Below are positions 15,393-23,861 of a DNA stretch of 64,000 nucleotides, piece by piece (positions within the stretch are counted from its first letter, which is position 1; every line of letters starts with the position of its first letter). The stretch comes from Lysinibacillus_B sp036662795 (GTDB taxonomy: Bacteria; Bacillota; Bacilli; Bacillales_A; Planococcaceae): positions 62,001 to 126,000 of the forward strand of contig NZ_JBAFWZ010000008.1 in NCBI RefSeq assembly GCF_036662795.1, read 5' to 3'. The notes under the pieces were generated by a model. The model was given only the letters and a program-made list of their open reading frames with translations, made no database searches and was not told where the DNA came from. Both the position numbers and the translations under genes were made by a program.

Positions 15393-17504
15393 TTACGCTT
15401 GTTCCGCGCGTTCCTTTTCTTCTTTAATCACAATTTTGCGTGATAAGTTGACACGACCTTGATTGTCGATTTCGATACATTTCACTAGTAGCTGATCGCC
15501 AAGTTTAAGTACGTCCTCAACTTGTTTCGTACGCTCTTCCTGGATTTCTGAAATGTGTAGTAATCCATCTTTACCTGGGAAGATTTCACAGAAAGCACCG
15601 AATTTCTCAATACGTTTTACAGTTGCCATATAATATTCGCCAACTTTTGCTTCACGTACGATTGATTCGATAATTTCTTTTGCACGATTGATCATTGCTT
15701 CATCAGCAGATGCGATATAGATTGTACCATCTTGTTCTGTATCAATCTTAACACCTGTTTCATCAATGATTTTGTTAATTTGCTTACCACCTGGTCCAAT
15801 AACATCACGGATTTTATCAGGATTGATTTTGATTGAAATAATTTTTGGTGCATATTGAGATAGAGACTCACGTGGTTCCCCAATTGTCGAAATCATATGC
15901 TCTAAAATTTGCATACGACCGATTTTCGCCTGTGTTAATGCCTCTTCTAAAATATCGCGAGAAAGACCGTCGATTTTAATGTCCATTTGAAGTGCTGTTA
16001 CACCTTTAGCTGTACCTGCAACTTTAAAGTCCATATCACCTAAGTGGTCTTCCATTCCTTGAATATCTGTTAACACTGTATAGTGCTCGCCTTTTTTCAC
16101 AAGACCCATCGCAATACCTGCAACTGGTGCTTTAAGTGGAACACCAGCAGCCATCATCGCCATAGTTGATGCACAGATTGATGCTTGAGAAGTTGAACCG
16201 TTTGATTCAAGCACTTCCGACACACAACGGATAGCATATGGGAATGTTTCTTCATCAGGAATTACAGCAAGTAACGCACGTTCTCCTAATGCACCGTGAC
16301 CAATTTCACGACGACCTGGCCCACGCATTGGACCTGTTTCCCCTACAGAGAACTGAGGGAAGTTATAGTGATGCATCCAGCGTTTAGATTCTTCTACACC
16401 TAGACCATCGATAATTTGTACGTCACCAAGTGCACCTAATGTACAAATTGATAATGCTTGCGTTTGACCACGTGTGAATAGGGCTGAACCGTGTGTACGA
16501 GGTAATAAATCAACCTCAGATGAAAGTGAACGAATTTCATCTTGTTTACGACCATCTGGACGAATTTTATCCTCTGTAATTAAACGACGTACTTCGTCTT
16601 TTACCATTTTATCTAAGATTGCTTTTACTTGCTTCATTGTTGCATCGTCAGCTTCTTCAGCCTCATACGCTTCAATAATACGTGCTTTTACAGCCGTAAT
16701 ATTTTCTTCTCGCTGTAGCTTGTCGACTGTTTGAATCGCAGCGTTCATTTCAGCTTCGCAAGCTTCTTTAATAGCCGTTACTAGCGTCTCGTCAAGCTCG
16801 TATAACTCAACTTCTAATTTTTCTTTACCAATTTCAGCAACAATTTGCTCTTGGAAACCGATTAGTTTTTTTATTTCGTCATGCCCAAACATAATGGCTT
16901 CAAGCATGATTTCTTCAGATACTTCAAGTGCACCTGCTTCTACCATGTTGATTGCATCTTTATTACCTGCAACCGTTAAATGCACTGTAGATTTCGCTGC
17001 TTGGTCTACTGTCGGATTTACAACAAATTCACCGTTAATATAGCCTACATGAACACCTGCAATTGGTCCATCAAACGGAATATCTGAAACAGCTAACGCT
17101 AATGAAGATCCGAACATTGCTGCTACATCTGATGGACAATTTTGATCATTTGACATAACCATTGAAATAACTTGTACTTCATTACGGAAGCCATCTGGGA
17201 ACATCGGACGAATTGGACGGTCGATTAAGCGAGAAGCTAAAATCGCATTTTCAGATGGGCGTCCTTCACGTTTAATAAAGCCACCAGGAATTTTACCTGC
17301 TGCATAAAGACGTTCTTCATAGTTTACTGTTAATGGGAAGAAATCTAAAGGCTTTGGAGATTTTGACATTGTTGCAGTTGATAATACTGCTGTTTCGCCA
17401 TAGCGCACTAAAGCTGCGCCATTTGCTTGTTTTGCTAACTGTCCTACTTCGATAACTAGTGGACGGCCAGCCCATTCATAAGAATAGACTTTTTTGTCGT
17501 TCAT
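15393..17504 (-). CDS. pnp: Polyribonucleotide nucleotidyltransferase
   Basis: Phosphorolytic 3'-5' exoribonuclease and polymerase of RNA turnover, acting as a trimer. Two RNase PH-like domains (about residues 1-215 and 310-540) flank a helical linker. They are followed by a KH domain (GPGGKQINKIIDETGVKIDTEQDG, about 560-615) and an S1 domain (GEYYMATVKRIEKFGAFCEIFPGKDGLLHIS, about 620-690). The length is 703 residues, as in other Bacillales. It follows rpsO with a terminator between them, the usual rpsO-pnp pairing. Confidence 0.96.
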   Translation of the reverse strand: MNDKKVYSYEWAGRPLVIEVGQLAKQANGAALVRYGETAVLSTATMSKSPKPLDFFPLTVNYEERLYAAGKIPGGFIKREGRPSENAILASRLIDRPIRPMFPDGFRNEVQVISMVMSNDQNCPSDVAAMFGSSLALAVSDIPFDGPIAGVHVGYINGEFVVNPTVDQAAKSTVHLTVAGNKDAINMVEAGALEVSEEIMLEAIMFGHDEIKKLIGFQEQIVAEIGKEKLEVELYELDETLVTAIKEACEAEMNAAIQTVDKLQREENITAVKARIIEAYEAEEADDATMKQVKAILDKMVKDEVRRLITEDKIRPDGRKQDEIRSLSSEVDLLPRTHGSALFTRGQTQALSICTLGALGDVQIIDGLGVEESKRWMHHYNFPQFSVGETGPMRGPGRREIGHGALGERALLAVIPDEETFPYAIRCVSEVLESNGSTSQASICASTMAMMAAGVPLKAPVAGIAMGLVKKGEHYTVLTDIQGMEDHLGDMDFKVAGTAKGVTALQMDIKIDGLSRDILEEALTQAKIGRMQILEHMISTIGEPRESLSQYAPKIISIKINPDKIRDVIGPGGKQINKIIDETGVKIDTEQDGTIYIASADEAMINRAKEIIESIVREAKVGEYYMATVKRIEKFGAFCEIFPGKDGLLHISEIQEERTKQVEDVLKLGDQLLVKCIEIDNQGRVNLSRKIVIKEEKERAEQA

Positions 17505-17667
17505 TCGAGTGAACCCCTTTCTACTTGAAACACACTACGTAATCTTTATTATGTACCATAGTAAGTGTATCAAAAAAGCGTTTTCTATGCTAAATATTTT
17601 CATTAAAAATATGGGTATTCGTGCAAATTTAATCATTTTATTTAGGAGAGAATTATTTTACATAAAT

Positions 17668-17693
17668 AAAAAGCGGGAAGTATCCCGCTTTTT
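17668..17693 (-). terminator. Terminator between rpsO and pnp
   Basis: Perfect 11-bp arms (AAAAAGCGGGA and complement) around loop AGTA, followed by a T-rich stretch on the minus strand, 8 bp after the rpsO stop codon. Read-through or a promoter in 17505-17660 would be needed for pnp. Confidence 0.87.
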
Positions 17694-17700
17694 GTTCAGA

Positions 17701-17970
17701 TTAGCGACGTAATCCAAGTTTGTTGATTAGTTCACGGTAACGTTGTACGTCAGTTTCACGTAAGTATTTTAATAAGTGACGACGACGACCTACCATTTTA
17801 AGAAGACCACGCTCAGAGTGGAAATCTTTTTTGTGTGTTTTTAAGTGCGTGTTTAATGCATTGATTTCTGCAGTTAATACAGCGATTTGTACTTCTGGAG
17901 AACCAGTGTCGCTCTCGTGAGTGCGGTACTCAGCGATGATTTCGTTTTTACGTTGTTTTGTAATTGCCAT
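17701..17970 (-). CDS. rpsO: 30S ribosomal protein S15
   Basis: Primary 16S rRNA-binding protein of the small-subunit platform. The 89 residues match the bacterial norm, and the conserved segments THESDTGSPEVQIAVLTAEI, HKKDFHSERGLLKMVGRRRHLLKYL and the C-terminal LGLRR are present. An AGGAGG site precedes ATG. It has its own promoter and an approximately 90-nt leader that could be bound by S15, as known for Geobacillus and other bacteria. Confidence 0.97.
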   Translation of the reverse strand: MAITKQRKNEIIAEYRTHESDTGSPEVQIAVLTAEINALNTHLKTHKKDFHSERGLLKMVGRRRHLLKYLRETDVQRYRELINKLGLRR

Positions 17971-18098
17971 TTGAAATGACCTCCTAAATAATAAAATATC
18001 CCCATTAGCACAGCAATCGTTGGAGAAACGAAAAGCCGAGCCAAGGTTTGTACATTTTTGTACTTATGAATAGTACCACAAATTACAGATGTAAGCAA
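17971..18098 (-). promoter_or_regulatory. rpsO: rpsO promoter and structured leader
   Basis: On the minus strand a -35 TTGCTT (18098-18093), 17-bp spacer and -10 TACTAT (18075-18070) preceded by TGG form a good sigma-A promoter. The leader of about 90 nt contains short hairpins (GTAC-AAAAAT-GTAC; CGTT-TCTCC-AACG). That is consistent with, but does not prove, an S15 autoregulatory leader. Confidence 0.65.
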
Positions 18099-18101
18099 CT
18101 A

Positions 18102-19046
18102 TTATGATAGCTCTTTTAGATAATCGATAGCGGCTTTTTTATCTTTTTCGATTTGTGCAATCAATTCATCGATGCCATTGAATTTTTTTTCACTGCGAAT
18201 ACGTCTATACCAACCAACCCGAACTTCTTCACCATAAATATTTTTATCGTAGTTAAAAATATGCACTTCGATAGAAAGCTGCTTATCGTCCGGATTATTA
18301 AAGGTTGGCTTATATCCTACATTACATACACCATCTAGCCACTCGTTTTGAACTAATATTTTCACTGCATAAACACCAGTTGCTGGGATAAAGCAATCGT
18401 CCATCTGCTGTACATTTGCTGTAGGAAAGCCTAATGTACGTCCACGTTTATCCCCATGCACAACAATTCCTGGTACCTCATAAGCTCGCCCAAGAAGTTC
18501 ACGCGCATCTTCCATATCCCCTTCCTGAAGGGATTTTCGAATGCGTGTTGAACTGATTTTTTCATCTGAGTCTATAAGTTTATCAACAACAGTAACGTCA
18601 AAATCGCCCTTACTTAGCTCGTTCATTAACGTCATATTGCCTTTACCAAAAGCACCAAATGAAAAATCAAACCCAGCTGTAACATGTTTAATATTCAAGT
18701 CTCGAATAAAGTATTGGATGAAGTCTTCAGGCGAAAGCTTCGCAAAATCAGAAGTAAAGCTTACGACAAATACGGTATCGACCTCTAATGTTTTTAACGT
18801 ATCAATCTTCTGCTGTAGCGGCGTAATATAAAACACCTTTTCATTTCGCCCACCTAATACAATGGATGGATGAGGGTCGAATGTCATGACCGCACTTTTT
18901 AAATTTTTTGCTCGCGCTGTATTAATGGCAGATTGAATCACCGCCTGATGCCCTCGATGTATACCATCAAAAAAACCGATTGCTAATGAATACGGTCCTT
19001 CTGTTGTTTTAAGTTGATGTGGATATTTTAAATGAATTACGTCCAT
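18102..19046 (-). CDS. ribF: Bifunctional riboflavin kinase/FAD synthetase
   Basis: Converts riboflavin to FMN and FMN to FAD. The N-terminal adenylyltransferase domain has FFDGIHRGHQAVI (residues 27-39) and ISSTRIR; the C-terminal flavokinase domain has GDKRGRTLGFPTANV and VCNVGYKPTF. The length of 314 residues is normal. It starts 9 bp after truB and is cotranscribed with it. B. subtilis calls the orthologue ribC. Confidence 0.95.
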   Translation of the reverse strand: MDVIHLKYPHQLKTTEGPYSLAIGFFDGIHRGHQAVIQSAINTARAKNLKSAVMTFDPHPSIVLGGRNEKVFYITPLQQKIDTLKTLEVDTVFVVSFTSDFAKLSPEDFIQYFIRDLNIKHVTAGFDFSFGAFGKGNMTLMNELSKGDFDVTVVDKLIDSDEKISSTRIRKSLQEGDMEDARELLGRAYEVPGIVVHGDKRGRTLGFPTANVQQMDDCFIPATGVYAVKILVQNEWLDGVCNVGYKPTFNNPDDKQLSIEVHIFNYDKNIYGEEVRVGWYRRIRSEKKFNGIDELIAQIEKDKKAAIDYLKELS

Positions 19047-19055
19047 AATTGCCTC

Positions 19056-19964
19056 CTACTCTATTACAGGGAACATTTTGTCCGGCTTCATAAATCCTTT
19101 CTTTGTCGGATGTGCGATATATACCGCAAATGCCCTCCCCTTTACACCATACACTATTTTTTCATTTACTTCTAATAATGCATGTAGCGGTAGAACTTGT
19201 CCATTGAAAATTTGTTTTTCATTCGATTCATCGATTTCAACATAGGGATAATCTGACAGTGCATATTCAACAGGTAAAATAAATTGAAGATCATTCTCAT
19301 CAACCTTTTCCTGTACCTGTGCTAGCGTTAGACAATTTTTCTCTGTAAACGTTCCAGATGCTGTTCGAACGAGCTCATGCATATGTGCAGGATACCCAAG
19401 TGCCTCTCCGATTTGTACAGCTAGCGTTCGAATATAAGTTCCTTTACTACATTTGATTCGAATAGAAAAGTGTACTTCCTCTCCTTCAAAGGATTCTTCA
19501 TTTGATAGAAGCTCTAGCTCATAAATCGTAATTTTTCGTGTTGGACGCTCTACTGTCTGACCTGCACGGGCATACTCATATAATTTTTTCCCGTTTACTT
19601 TTACAGCAGAAAACATGGGTGGTGTTTGTTCAATTTCACCAGTTAATTGACGAAGAGCCTGTAAAATTTCTTGTCGTGAAAATGCTTTAGGAGCTAGATT
19701 TTCTTCGACCGTATCACCTTCTGCATCCTCAGTTGTAGTCGCTCTTCCGATAGAAACGACAGCTTCATAAGTTTTTCCGGCATCAGTTAAATATTCAGCG
19801 ATACGCGTCGCTTGACCGATGCAAATTGGTAATACCCCTTCAACGCCTGGATCTAATGTACCTGTATGACCGACCTTTTTCGTTTTTAAAATTTTTCGTA
19901 ATTTGAATACGCAATCATGACTTGTCATACCGCGCTCTTTCCAAAGTGGGAGAATTCCGTTCAT
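19056..19964 (-). CDS. truB: tRNA pseudouridine(55) synthase
   Basis: Forms pseudouridine 55 in the T-loop of tRNAs. Catalytic Asp38 lies in HTGTLDPGVEGVLPI, the N-terminus is GILPLWKERGMTSHDCV, and a PUA-like region ends the protein. The length is 302 residues, normal for Bacillales. AAGGAG precedes ATG. The 317-bp gap from rbfA contains a terminator, a structured element and the second 21-bp repeat array, so truB-ribF may be transcribed separately from the nusA operon. Confidence 0.96.
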   Translation of the reverse strand: MNGILPLWKERGMTSHDCVFKLRKILKTKKVGHTGTLDPGVEGVLPICIGQATRIAEYLTDAGKTYEAVVSIGRATTTEDAEGDTVEENLAPKAFSRQEILQALRQLTGEIEQTPPMFSAVKVNGKKLYEYARAGQTVERPTRKITIYELELLSNEESFEGEEVHFSIRIKCSKGTYIRTLAVQIGEALGYPAHMHELVRTASGTFTEKNCLTLAQVQEKVDENDLQFILPVEYALSDYPYVEIDESNEKQIFNGQVLPLHALLEVNEKIVYGVKGRAFAVYIAHPTKKGFMKPDKMFPVIE

Positions 19965-20000
19965 TATGTTAACTCCTTTGTAAATTGATTACTCGCAGAC

Positions 20001-20061
20001 TTTCGCCAAAAGTTCCGCCATTTTTTCCGAAACTTCCGCCAAAAATCAAAAATGTTCCGCC
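20001..20061. repeat. 21-bp-period repeat array, TTCCGCC core (locus 2)
   Basis: Cores TTTCGCC (20001) and TTCCGCC (20013, 20034, 20055) have spacings of 12, 21 and 21 bp. The unit at 20013 ends ATTTTTTCCGAAAC, resembling units 2 and 4 of the array at 13916. The unit at 20034 is AAAAATC-rich like units 1 and 3. It starts about 36 bp upstream of the truB start codon in the rbfA-truB gap. Confidence 0.78.
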
Positions 20062-20100
20062 AATCAGAACTATTTTATCAAAACTACTCGTTCATTTAAG

Positions 20101-20240
20101 AAAAGCGCATGCGCCAAGTTCAGCAGCGACAGCTAGTTGACAAAGGCTCCTAGCGTGCTTGCGACACGTAGAAACTTGGAGACCATGACCTCGAAGGGCT
20201 GGACGCTGGAGCTTGCCCATGCTCAAACGCTTATACATTT
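20101..20240. repeat. Structured intergenic element in the rbfA-truB gap
   Basis: This block is visibly richer in GC than its flanks and dense in inverted repeats: GCGCATGCGC (20104-20113), CCAAGTT/AACTTGG (20114-20120 and 20173-20179) and CTAGC/GCTAG-type arms around 20131-20155. No plausible gene covers it. It resembles the dispersed REP/BIME-like intergenic elements of Bacillales, but only one copy is in this window, so it could also be a small RNA. Confidence 0.5.
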
Positions 20241-20241
20241 T

Positions 20242-20275
20242 AAAAAGCCTGCCGCATTAAAGCGACAGGCTTTTC
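20242..20275 (-). terminator. Intrinsic terminator of the nusA-infB-rbfA operon
   Basis: Arms 20243-20255 and 20262-20274 pair over 13 bp with one wobble (AAAAGCCTGTCGC). The minus-strand 3' side reads TTTTTAAAAT. It begins 7 bp after the rbfA stop codon. Confidence 0.9.
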
Positions 20276-20281
20276 ATCAAA

Positions 20282-20626
20282 CTATTTCTCCTCGTGTAGA
20301 GATCGTAGTAACTCATCAATTTTATTTCCGTATTCAATAGAAGAATCGAATTCGAAAAATAACTCTGGTGTACGACGTAAACGAATGCGTGATCCGATTT
20401 CTGAACGAATGAAGCCTGAAGCCTTTTCTAAAGCTTTTAGCGTTTCTGCACGCTCACGTTCGTTTCCTAGTGATGTAATGTAAACTGTCGCTTGCTGCAA
20501 GTCACCTGTTACGGCTACATCTGTAATTGTTACAAAACCTACTCGTGGATCTTTTATTTTACGACCGATAATTTCGCCAAGCTCTTTTTTCATTTGCTCA
20601 GCGACACGGTTTGAACGTAGAGACAT
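20282..20626 (-). CDS. rbfA: 30S ribosome-binding factor A
   Basis: Small KH-like assembly factor that binds the 5' region of 16S rRNA during late 30S maturation. The signature SLRSNRVAEQMKKELGEIIGRKIKDPRVGFVTIT is at the N-terminus. The start is ATG at 20626 with GGTGG 8 bp upstream (114 residues, family norm), not the in-frame GTG codons further out. It is the last gene of the rimP-nusA-infB operon and is followed by a strong terminator. Confidence 0.95.
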   Translation of the reverse strand: MSLRSNRVAEQMKKELGEIIGRKIKDPRVGFVTITDVAVTGDLQQATVYITSLGNERERAETLKALEKASGFIRSEIGSRIRLRRTPELFFEFDSSIEYGNKIDELLRSLHEEK

Positions 20627-20692
20627 ACATGTCACCACCTTTATTTAAACAATGTCTAAGTAATTACGCTATACTCTAGCGCAAAGTACGTT

Positions 20693-20971
20693 TTATAAAT
20701 AGTCACGCCATATATCTAGCTGCTCCCATGCAGGATTTGACTGTAAAAATGTCAGAGCATGACTCATCTCCCGGTCAGCCGCTTCTTTAGAGGAAGCAAC
20801 TGTCACAAGGGCAAGACGAGTACGTTGCCATACATTTTGGTGATCAATCTCTGCAACAGAAACATTAAATTTTTGTTTTGTTCGTGTGATCATACGTTGC
20901 AAAACAGCGCGCTTTTCCTTTAACGAATGGGCAGTTTGAATAATGAATTCAACTTCTGCGTATACAATCAT
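20693..20971 (-). CDS. ylxP: DUF503 family protein YlxP
   Basis: Ninety-two-residue ferredoxin-like-fold protein conserved between infB and rbfA in Bacillales; its function is not firmly known, but the location suggests a role in translation or ribosome biogenesis. The family segments HSLKEKRAVLQRMI and NVSVAEIDHQNVWQRTRLALVTVAS are present. Its ATG overlaps the infB stop codon (TAATG), so the genes are translationally coupled. Confidence 0.85.
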   Translation of the reverse strand: MIVYAEVEFIIQTAHSLKEKRAVLQRMITRTKQKFNVSVAEIDHQNVWQRTRLALVTVASSKEAADREMSHALTFLQSNPAWEQLDIWRDYL

Positions 20972-23223
20972 TAAGCGCGTTTAATTTCTTCCATTACGAA
21001 GGCTTCAATAATGTCGCCTTCCTTAATGTCGTTATAATTTTTAATTGTAATACCACATTCGTAGCCTTTTGCAACTTCCTTCGCATCGTCTTTGAAGCGT
21101 TTTAATGAGTCAAGCTCACCTTCAAACACAACGATACCTTCACGGATAATACGTACGCCTGCATCACGAACCATTTTACCTTCAGTTACATAAGAACCAG
21201 CGATTGTACCAACTTTAGATACTTTAATCGTTTGACGAACTTCTGCTTGACCTACGATTTTTTCTTCGTATTCTGGATCTAGCATACCTTTCATCGCAGC
21301 TTCAATTTCCTCGATTACTTTATAGATAATACGGTGTAAACGAATATCTACGCCTTCTGCTTCTGCCGCACGTTTTGCATTAACATCTGGACGTACGTTG
21401 AAGCCGATTACGATAGCATTTGATGCGGCCGCTAATGAAATATCTGATTCTGTAATGGCACCTGCGCCAGTGTGAATAATTTTTACGTTGACGCCTTCCA
21501 CATCAATTTTCATAAGTGATGCGGCCATCGCTTCCACTGTACCTTGAACATCTGCTTTGACGATTAAGTTTAATTCTTTCATATCACCTTGGCTCATTTG
21601 CTCAAATAAGTTATCAAGTGTTACGCGTTGTTTCTCTGAGCGTTGATTTTGAATCGCAGTCATTGCACGTGATTCCCCAACTTGACGAGCTGTTTTCTCA
21701 TCTTCAAATACAACGAAACGGTCACCTGCTTGTGGCACGTCATTTAAACCAGTAATTTCAACAGGAGTTGAAGGACCAGCCTCTTTAACGCGACGCCCAA
21801 GATCATTTACCATCGCGCGTACACGACCGTATGCATGGCCTACTACGATTGGGTCACCAACTTTTAATGTACCATCTTGTACTAAAAGTGTTGCAACTGA
21901 TCCACGACCTTTATCAAGCTGTGCTTCAATTACAGTTCCTAGCGCAGCACGTTTAGGATTTGCTTTTAACTCACCAACTTCAGAAACTAATAAAATCATT
22001 TCTAATAGTTGGTCAATTCCTTCGCCTTTAAGCGCTGAAATTGGAACGAAAATTGTATCGCCGCCCCAATCTTCTGGCACTAAACCATGTTCAGTTAACT
22101 CTTGCATTACACGGTCTGGATTGGCTGAAGGTTTATCCATTTTGTTTACCGCTACGATAATCGGTACTTCTGCCGCTTTTGCATGGTTAATTGCTTCTAC
22201 AGTTTGTGGCATCACACCGTCATCTGCTGCAACAACGATAATTGCTAAGTCTGTTACTTTCGCACCGCGCGCACGCATTGTTGTGAAGGCTGCGTGTCCT
22301 GGTGTATCAAGGAATGTAATTTTCTTTTCGCCGTCTGTTATTTGGTACGCACCGATATGCTGTGTAATACCACCAGCCTCGCCTGCTGTTACCTTTGTGT
22401 TACGGATAGAGTCAAGTAAAGTTGTTTTACCATGGTCAACGTGTCCCATAATCGTTACAACTGGTGGGCGTTCACGAAGAGCCTCTTCATTTACTTCTTG
22501 CTCGAAGTGAACTTCTAAGTCCGTAATATCTACACGAACTTCTTCTTCTACTTCTACACCATAGTCTGCACAAATTAATTCAATTGCATCCTTATCTAAC
22601 TCTTGGTTAATTGTGGCCATTACGCCTAACATAAATAGTTTTTTAATAAGCTCAGAAGGCTCACGATGTAATTTTTTCGCTAATTCAGCAACTGATAGCG
22701 ATTCATAAAAAGTAATTTTTTCTGGTAATTCTTTTTTAACTATTTGCACTGGCTGTTGTGGCTTATGTGTACGTCGTTTACCACCGTGAATTCCCGGCTT
22801 TTTACGTTGCTGATAGCCACCTTTATTACGATTGTTTGAATTATTATTATTGTTGTTATTATTATTGTGTTGTGTCATATTTCTATTTTGGCTACCTTTT
22901 ACATTCTTTTGTTTTTCGCCTTGAGACGATTGATTTTGATTTGATGAAGCATTATTTACTTTTTTCGGTTGGATTGAAGCTGTTTGCTTTCGTGCCTCTT
23001 GCTTAACTTCTTTTGGACCTTCTTTAGCAGGTGATTTAGAAGGAGTTGCTTTTTTCGGTTCTGCTGCTCGCTTAAAGACAGAATCAAGTTTTGAGATTGT
23101 CTCAGCCTCTAATGTTGACATATGGTTAGTTACTTTTAAATCAAGCTTAGTTAGCTGCTCAATTACTTCTTTACTCGTTTTATTTACCTTTTTCGCATAT
23201 TCATGAACTCTAATTTTGCTCAT
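20971..23223 (-). CDS. infB: Translation initiation factor IF-2
   Basis: GTPase that places initiator tRNA on the 30S subunit and promotes subunit joining. It has N-terminal IF2N motifs (IRVHEYAKKVNKTSKEVIEQL; EKITFYESLSVAELAKKLH) and a G domain with GHVDHGKTTL, DTPGHAAF and NKMD, followed by domains II-IV. The length of 750 residues is near that of B. subtilis (716). The linker holds a run of nine Asn interrupted once, encoded by an AAC/AAT triplet tract near 22838-22870, and is highly basic. It lies between ylxQ and ylxP as expected. Confidence 0.97.
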   Translation of the reverse strand: MSKIRVHEYAKKVNKTSKEVIEQLTKLDLKVTNHMSTLEAETISKLDSVFKRAAEPKKATPSKSPAKEGPKEVKQEARKQTASIQPKKVNNASSNQNQSSQGEKQKNVKGSQNRNMTQHNNNNNNNNNSNNRNKGGYQQRKKPGIHGGKRRTHKPQQPVQIVKKELPEKITFYESLSVAELAKKLHREPSELIKKLFMLGVMATINQELDKDAIELICADYGVEVEEEVRVDITDLEVHFEQEVNEEALRERPPVVTIMGHVDHGKTTLLDSIRNTKVTAGEAGGITQHIGAYQITDGEKKITFLDTPGHAAFTTMRARGAKVTDLAIIVVAADDGVMPQTVEAINHAKAAEVPIIVAVNKMDKPSANPDRVMQELTEHGLVPEDWGGDTIFVPISALKGEGIDQLLEMILLVSEVGELKANPKRAALGTVIEAQLDKGRGSVATLLVQDGTLKVGDPIVVGHAYGRVRAMVNDLGRRVKEAGPSTPVEITGLNDVPQAGDRFVVFEDEKTARQVGESRAMTAIQNQRSEKQRVTLDNLFEQMSQGDMKELNLIVKADVQGTVEAMAASLMKIDVEGVNVKIIHTGAGAITESDISLAAASNAIVIGFNVRPDVNAKRAAEAEGVDIRLHRIIYKVIEEIEAAMKGMLDPEYEEKIVGQAEVRQTIKVSKVGTIAGSYVTEGKMVRDAGVRIIREGIVVFEGELDSLKRFKDDAKEVAKGYECGITIKNYNDIKEGDIIEAFVMEEIKRA

Positions 23224-23237
23224 CTGCTCACCCCCGA

Positions 23238-23546
23238 TTATATTTCGTTGAGTAGACTAGATATTTTCTTTGCAAACCCACTGTCTGTTATAGCTAAGGC
23301 GACACGGGCTTCTTTTCCTGTAGCATGTCCGAGGTCATAACGATCTCCAAAAACATGAAACTCAACGTTGTAATACTTGCATTTATCTGTGATTTTTTTA
23401 CTAGTATTCGCTGAAGCATCTCTAGCAAGCAATACAAGCTTCGCATTACCACTCCGAATGTCCTTCACTACTAGCTCTTCTCCAGAAATGACTTTTCTTG
23501 CTCTTGCTGCTAACCCTAATAATTGCAGCATTGCATTATTCGTCAT
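23238..23546 (-). CDS. ylxQ: L7Ae-family RNA-binding protein YlxQ
   Basis: Small kink-turn-binding protein of the L7Ae/L30e fold (102 residues). The core AARARKVISGEELVVKDIRSGNAKLVLLARDASANTSKKITDKC is typical. The exact cellular role in Bacillales is unclear; a ribosome- or RNase P-associated function is suggested by family and context. It overlaps rnpM by 4 bp (ATGA) and precedes infB by 14 bp. Confidence 0.88.
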   Translation of the reverse strand: MTNNAMLQLLGLAARARKVISGEELVVKDIRSGNAKLVLLARDASANTSKKITDKCKYYNVEFHVFGDRYDLGHATGKEARVALAITDSGFAKKISSLLNEI

Positions 23547-23821
23547 AGAATCGACTCCCTACGAATGAGCTTGATTAATTCCTCAAACACATCATCTGGG
23601 ATTTTCGCTTCTAATTGGCGCTCTAAAATATTTTTTTTACGTGCAATTTCAACAGCTTGCTCAGATTTTGATACGTAGGCACCACGTCCTGATTTTTTAC
23701 CTGTTGGGTCAACAGAAACTTCGCCTTCTTTTGAACGAACAACACGAATCATTGACTTTTTAGGTAGCATTTCACCTGTTGCTACACATTTACGTAATGG
23801 AATTTTCTTATTTGTCGACAT
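23543..23821 (-). CDS. rnpM: RNase P modulator RnpM (YlxR)
   Basis: Ninety-two-residue DUF448 protein. The family motif RKCVATGEMLPKKSMIRVVR is followed by GRGAYVSKSEQAVEIARKKN. B. subtilis YlxR binds the RNase P RNA and modulates its activity. The gene sits between nusA and ylxQ, the invariant position. ATG 23821 is preceded by GGAAGG. Confidence 0.9.
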   Translation of the reverse strand: MSTNKKIPLRKCVATGEMLPKKSMIRVVRSKEGEVSVDPTGKKSGRGAYVSKSEQAVEIARKKNILERQLEAKIPDDVFEELIKLIRRESIL

Positions 23822-23861
23822 ACGAAATCACCTTCCCTACAAGAAACACCGAAAATGATAC

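Noticed and set aside
20137..20340. Plus-strand ORF over the rbfA terminator
   Set aside because: It spans a terminator and a structured repeat, overlaps rbfA, has no ribosome binding site and resembles no known protein.
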